Shown piece by piece: positions 14,278 to 17,954 of a stretch of DNA of 17,954 nucleotides. The notes below the pieces were generated by a model. The model was not told the origin of the DNA, did no database searches, and saw nothing but the letters and a program-made list of their open reading frames with translations. Position 1 is the stretch's first letter; the number at the start of each line of letters is the position of its first letter. This stretch comes from Alphaproteobacteria bacterium (GTDB lineage: Bacteria; Pseudomonadota; Alphaproteobacteria; Rhizobiales; Devosiaceae), in NCBI GenBank assembly GCA_024279575.1, contig JAJRRJ010000036.1:1-17954 (forward strand). The letters run 5' to 3'. The translations under genes and the position numbers were made by a program.

Positions 14278-15699
14278 ATGGAAAACTCATCTAAAACAAT
14301 TCACATAATTGGCGGTGGTCTTGCAGGTAGCGAAGCTGCATGGCAGGCGGCCAATGCGGGCGCAAAAGTTATGCTTTATGAAATGCGCCCAAACAAAATG
14401 ACACCGGCTCATATCACCGATGGCCTGGCAGAACTTGTTTGCTCCAACTCCTTGCGTTCTGACGATCACGAATATAATGCGGTCGGTTTGCTGCATGAAG
14501 AAATGCGACGCTGCAATTCTATTATTATGGCGGCAGCGGACAAAAACGCACTACCAGCGGGGGGGGCTTTGGCGGTGGATCGAGCGGGGTTTTCCGCTGC
14601 AATCCTAGCAGCGCTTGAGGGGCATAAAAATGTGAACATTGTCCGTGAGGAAGTAACGGGGTTGCCCCCTGCAGAGTGGGAAAATGTGATTGTGGCTTCT
14701 GGCCCCCTCACCTCAGAACCGCTGGCAAAAGCAATTCAAAATATTACGGGCGAAGATGCCCTGGCCTTTTTTGATGCCATCGCGCCAATTATCCACGACG
14801 AAAGCATTGATCGATCTGTAGTCTGGGCACAGTCTCGCTATGATAAAGTTGGACCTTCTGGAACCGGTGCTGACTATTTGAACTGCCCGCTTGATGAAGA
14901 AGAATACAATATATTCGTTGATGCATTGCTGGCGTCTGAAAGCCACAAATTTCACGAATGGGAGAATGTGCCCTATTTCGATGGCTGCTTGCCTATTGAA
15001 GAAATGGCGGCGCGTGGGCGCGAAACCCTGCGCTTTGGCCCGATGAAACCGGTCGGCCTCACCAACCTTCACGATCCTGAAAACAAACCCTATGCTGTTG
15101 TTCAGTTAAGGCAGGATAACTCCCTTGGAACTCTGTGGAATATGATCGGGTTTCAGACAAAGCTGAAATATCGCAGTCAGGCAGAAATTTTCCGCCTGAT
15201 ACCAGGATTGAACAATGCGGAGTTTGCCCGCCTTGGGGGATTGCATCACAATACATTCCTTAATTCTCCAAAAGTTTTAACTGGCGAGTTGCGTTTAAAA
15301 AACCAACCGCGTCTCAGATTTGCCGGGCAAATGACCGGGGTTGAGGGGTATGTGGAAAGTGCCGCTATCGGCCTTCTGGCCGGGAGAATGGCCGCCGCAG
15401 ATGCATTGAAAGAAACCTTTGAACTGCCCCCGGCAACCACAGCCCACGGCGCTCTATTGGCCCATATTACCGGCGGGCACCTCGGAGACGACAGTGCAAA
15501 ACTGCGGAGTTTCCAGCCAATGAATATCAACTTTGGGCTATTGCCCGATATTGAAGTAAAAAAGCCAGAAGGGGTAAAACGCTGGCGCAAGGCCGACCGC
15601 AAAAAGATCAAGAAAAAAGCTGTCTCGGTTCGTGCGCTTGAGGCAATCGATCAATGGAGCAGCCAACATCATTCCGATGACGGGAGTTTATCAGCATAA
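14278..15699 (+). CDS. trmFO: tRNA (uracil-54-C5) methyltransferase, folate/FAD-dependent
   Basis: TrmFO makes 5-methyluridine at position 54 of the tRNA T-loop, using methylene-tetrahydrofolate as carbon donor and FAD/NAD(P)H as reductant. The product has 473 residues. GGGLAGSEAA at 12-21 is the FAD-binding motif. Cys55 lies in the ELVCSNSLRS signature, and a second conserved Cys sits in FDGCLPIEEMA. RFGPMKPVGL and the C-terminal PMNINFGLLPD also match the family. The C-terminus is lysine-rich. I start at ATG 14278; the GTG at 14269 would add three residues, and the ribosome site is weak for both. A terminator just upstream means it has its own promoter, which I cannot place. Its last 31 bp overlap a convergent gene. 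Confidence 0.96.
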   Translation: MENSSKTIHIIGGGLAGSEAAWQAANAGAKVMLYEMRPNKMTPAHITDGLAELVCSNSLRSDDHEYNAVGLLHEEMRRCNSIIMAAADKNALPAGGALAVDRAGFSAAILAALEGHKNVNIVREEVTGLPPAEWENVIVASGPLTSEPLAKAIQNITGEDALAFFDAIAPIIHDESIDRSVVWAQSRYDKVGPSGTGADYLNCPLDEEEYNIFVDALLASESHKFHEWENVPYFDGCLPIEEMAARGRETLRFGPMKPVGLTNLHDPENKPYAVVQLRQDNSLGTLWNMIGFQTKLKYRSQAEIFRLIPGLNNAEFARLGGLHHNTFLNSPKVLTGELRLKNQPRLRFAGQMTGVEGYVESAAIGLLAGRMAAADALKETFELPPATTAHGALLAHITGGHLGDDSAKLRSFQPMNINFGLLPDIEVKKPEGVKRWRKADRKKIKKKAVSVRALEAIDQWSSQHHSDDGSLSA

Positions 15700-17432
15700 A
15701 GCACGGCTTCAAGCCTTTGAACCACCAGCGGCTTTGGGGACACGGGATCAGAAATCAGTCTGATATCAGAGACAACCAGACGATATTTCACCCCCTCAAA
15801 CTCGAACTCAATCACCGGTTGTGAAATACGTCCGTCTTCCTGAAGATTAACCCAGGCTTGTAGCTCAATGAACGTCTCCCTGCCCTCACCGGCACTGATG
15901 TTCACCCCCCCTGAATTCAGAGTAAAACTCAGTCTACCAACACCTTCGGCATAGGGGGCCCGCAAGGACAAATTACCCAGCACAAAAGGCGTTTGGGAGG
16001 CATCAAAAACAAAGTCCGGATCGATAAAATAAAGCTGTGTCGCACTGCTACGCCCTTGCGAAGTTGCCTCCTCCAGCCCCAATTCGCGCAATATTGCAGC
16101 ACGATCAATACCCTGCGCGTCAACTGTAAAACCGTGGCGTGCAAGAACCTGCGCCAGCTTTTCCCGGTCTCCGGCAGAAGATAACAAATAGCGCAAGGCC
16201 CCACGGGCGACTTGAGTTGTTTCATCCGTCCATTCATATGGTCCCCCGACACTCTGGGTCTTCGGAGTGGCGTTGGACAAGGCAGTGTTAAGGCGCATGG
16301 CCTGATGCCCTTGCGGGAGATTTATGAAGTTCCATGGGCCAATGCTAAACAGGGTAATCAGCAGCAGAGCGATGGCAGGAATTAACCTGATATCCGCCAG
16401 TTTTTTTGACAAAAACGCAAGGGTAAGGAAAACCATCCACAAACCAGCGGCAACAAGACCAACCCGATCCTGCGTCAAGCCATAGGTATCAATCCGTATC
16501 CACACACCAACCACATACATGCCGATGGGAATAATGCTCAACCAAAACCAGGTGCGCCGGAAAGCTTTCACCAACGGCCTGCTATGCAAAAATTTAGGAT
16601 GCAAAATTAGCCAGTTTGCAGCACCAACAATTGCAAACCCAAGCACCATCCAGCTCAACATTCCCTGAGGTAAAGACTGGTTCCATGCGACCTGAACCGC
16701 ATAGGCAAGCAATATGAGTGCATAGATCAGCAAAAACGGCGTCAGCACAAACTGCCCCAAAAACCCAATTGCGCGAGAAAGAAAATCGGGCTCTGATATA
16801 TCTTTTTCTGAATAATCCTTCAAATGGGGAATAGTTGAAAGCCAATAGACCGGAGTCAAAAACAAGCCGGTAAAGGGCAACAGGTATTCGTAAAATAGGG
16901 TACTTGAGCGAATACCAAAGAGAACACTCATGGCACGTTCAGTTGCAGCCAACCCCAAAGCAATCAGCGCAAAACCAATCCCGGCAACGATTGCCGTTGT
17001 AATCGCCCGGTGGTTCATCCACCAGAACTTATCCTGAATTTTTGCCCGTTCTTCCCCGCGCTCAAACCTTGTAAATGGAGAAAGGGACAGCCACAAAAGG
17101 CCAATTGGTGCCAGCATTGGTGCCACAATCCAGCTGGTACTTTCTATCTGCATCAAACCGATTGTGGTTGCAGGCAAACCAAAAGCAAGCAGCCAATACG
17201 CTATGCCGGATTTCTTGTTACTTTCTCCATACAGAACTCCTGCTACCGCAAAAATTGCGCCAAACGATAATCCAGCTGCCAGGCGCAACCACATTTCCTC
17301 GTTATTGGGGAAAAAGCTGTTTGTCAGCGCAATGGCAAGCAAAGTGCTCATTAAGGACAAAACAACTGCCAACGGAAAACGTGCAAAAGTTGCTACAATA
17401 TCTGGGGCAAAATTTTTGATCCACTGAGGCAT
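15669..17432 (-). CDS. Multi-pass membrane protein, DUF4153-like
   Basis: A 587-residue protein with about 12 hydrophobic segments in residues 1-400, starting with FARFPLAVVLSLMSTLLAIALT, and a soluble C-terminal part of about 180 residues. The pattern, including ERAMSVLFGIRSSTLFYEYLLPFTG in the middle, fits the DUF4153 membrane proteins of unknown function; I recall this by pattern, not by a search. The soluble tail includes GGPYEWTDETTQVARGALRYL and LARHGFTVDAQGID and probably lies outside the cytoplasm (inference). The ATG at 17432 follows a weak GAGAG site and lies 14 bp after the upstream squalene-synthase-like gene, so both are likely one operon. Its stop lies inside the 3' end of trmFO on the other strand. 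Confidence 0.8.
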   Translation of the reverse strand: MPQWIKNFAPDIVATFARFPLAVVLSLMSTLLAIALTNSFFPNNEEMWLRLAAGLSFGAIFAVAGVLYGESNKKSGIAYWLLAFGLPATTIGLMQIESTSWIVAPMLAPIGLLWLSLSPFTRFERGEERAKIQDKFWWMNHRAITTAIVAGIGFALIALGLAATERAMSVLFGIRSSTLFYEYLLPFTGLFLTPVYWLSTIPHLKDYSEKDISEPDFLSRAIGFLGQFVLTPFLLIYALILLAYAVQVAWNQSLPQGMLSWMVLGFAIVGAANWLILHPKFLHSRPLVKAFRRTWFWLSIIPIGMYVVGVWIRIDTYGLTQDRVGLVAAGLWMVFLTLAFLSKKLADIRLIPAIALLLITLFSIGPWNFINLPQGHQAMRLNTALSNATPKTQSVGGPYEWTDETTQVARGALRYLLSSAGDREKLAQVLARHGFTVDAQGIDRAAILRELGLEEATSQGRSSATQLYFIDPDFVFDASQTPFVLGNLSLRAPYAEGVGRLSFTLNSGGVNISAGEGRETFIELQAWVNLQEDGRISQPVIEFEFEGVKYRLVVSDIRLISDPVSPKPLVVQRLEAVLYADKLPSSE

Positions 17433-17446
17433 TCAATTGGCGCTCT

Positions 17447-17954
17447 CTATTTTTGAATTCTTACTGCCCACCAAAATACTTTGGCAATTTTTTGCCAGTT
17501 TTGCAAATCAGGGGGAGTAACAAAAGGCACAGATTCAAATTTATTCAACTGTGACAACTGGCTAATCAAAATTGGCATTTGTGCAAAAACAGGCCTTATA
17601 TCTGGTGCCAGCATTTCCACTTCCTGCTTTGCGATATCCAAGTGCTCGCTTGCGAGTTGGCGTAAGCTGGTACACGCAGCAATTATTTCCGGGCTTGCAG
17701 TCCCGCTCAAAAAGTCATTTTCAACTGCCCCTTGTTCGGCGAAAACTTCCCAAGGCAAATAAATCTGGCCTCGTGATGCGGTTACTGGCAGGCTGCGCAA
17801 ATGTCCAATCAAAGCATGGGCAACACCCATATGACCGGCAGCCGCCGCCGCACCTGCATCGTTTCCCCTGTTCAATATTATTGTCGCCAGTTGATAAAGG
17901 ATTGAATTGGTTTCACCGGCATACCCTTCAAAGGTATTCATATCTGCCATTGGA
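17447..17954 (-). CDS. Squalene/phytoene synthase-family protein (N-terminal part beyond window)
   Basis: The visible 169 residues form the C-terminal half of a trans-prenyltransferase-like helical protein. FEGYAGETNSILYQLATIIL, AGHMGVAHALIGHLRSLPV and SRGQIYLPWEVFAEQG match the squalene/phytoene synthase family, including the NDUFAF6-like branch associated with respiratory complex I assembly. The ATG at 17950 is unlikely to be the start. The codon before it reads Pro, and the stretch PMADMNTFEGYAGET is where internal family sequence normally continues from the first Asp-rich motif, so the gene extends past the right edge. Catalytic prenyl transfer cannot be judged without the missing half. 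The downstream DUF4153-like gene is 14 bp away and probably co-transcribed. Confidence 0.85.
   Translation of the reverse strand, partial: PMADMNTFEGYAGETNSILYQLATIILNRGNDAGAAAAAGHMGVAHALIGHLRSLPVTASRGQIYLPWEVFAEQGAVENDFLSGTASPEIIAACTSLRQLASEHLDIAKQEVEMLAPDIRPVFAQMPILISQLSQLNKFESVPFVTPPDLQNWQKIAKVFWWAVRIQK

Overview
This window looks like the chromosome of an alphaproteobacterium, most likely in or near the Hyphomicrobiales (Rhizobiales), with moderate GC. Three things point that way: the minus-strand order gyrA, coaD, two cyclophilins; SOS operators of the alphaproteobacterial GTTC-N7-GTTC type in front of ssb and uvrA; and small DUF1127 proteins next to trmFO. The genus cannot be named from sequence alone. 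No tRNA, rRNA, CRISPR array, insertion sequence or phage gene was seen.

Region 1 (1-5002, minus strand) is a compact housekeeping run: gyrA, then a LysE-type exporter with a TTG start, coaD, a membrane-anchored cyclophilin overlapping coaD by 4 bp, and a second cyclophilin cut by the left edge. Region 2 (5003-8186) holds, on the plus strand, an RND/MMPL-type exporter translationally coupled (ATGA) to a small secreted protein, closed by a strong bidirectional terminator at 8032-8062.

Region 3 (8187-13612) is the DNA repair block. ssb and a short secreted-protein gene overlapping its end run leftward, and uvrA runs rightward. Each has its own LexA box laid over a -10 element. Between them lies a membrane di-iron hydroxylase/desaturase gene (AlkB-like, all histidine motifs present) that is broken by an apparent one-base deletion in an A-run near 9974-9977. 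A terminator-like hairpin sits in the uvrA leader between the SOS promoter and the start codon.

Region 4 (13613-17954) has two tandem small genes, the second a clear DUF1127 protein and the first probably a diverged relative. They are followed by a terminator, trmFO (folate/FAD-dependent tRNA m5U54 methylation), and on the opposite strand a DUF4153-like multi-pass membrane protein and the C-terminal part of a squalene/phytoene-synthase-family protein. trmFO and the DUF4153-like gene overlap tail to tail by 31 bp.

Most of the window is ordinary core genome. The items most worth a second look are the frameshifted AlkB-like gene between two SOS-controlled repair genes, the uvrA leader hairpin, the diverged DUF1127-like partner, and the unusual GyrA quinolone-pocket residues.
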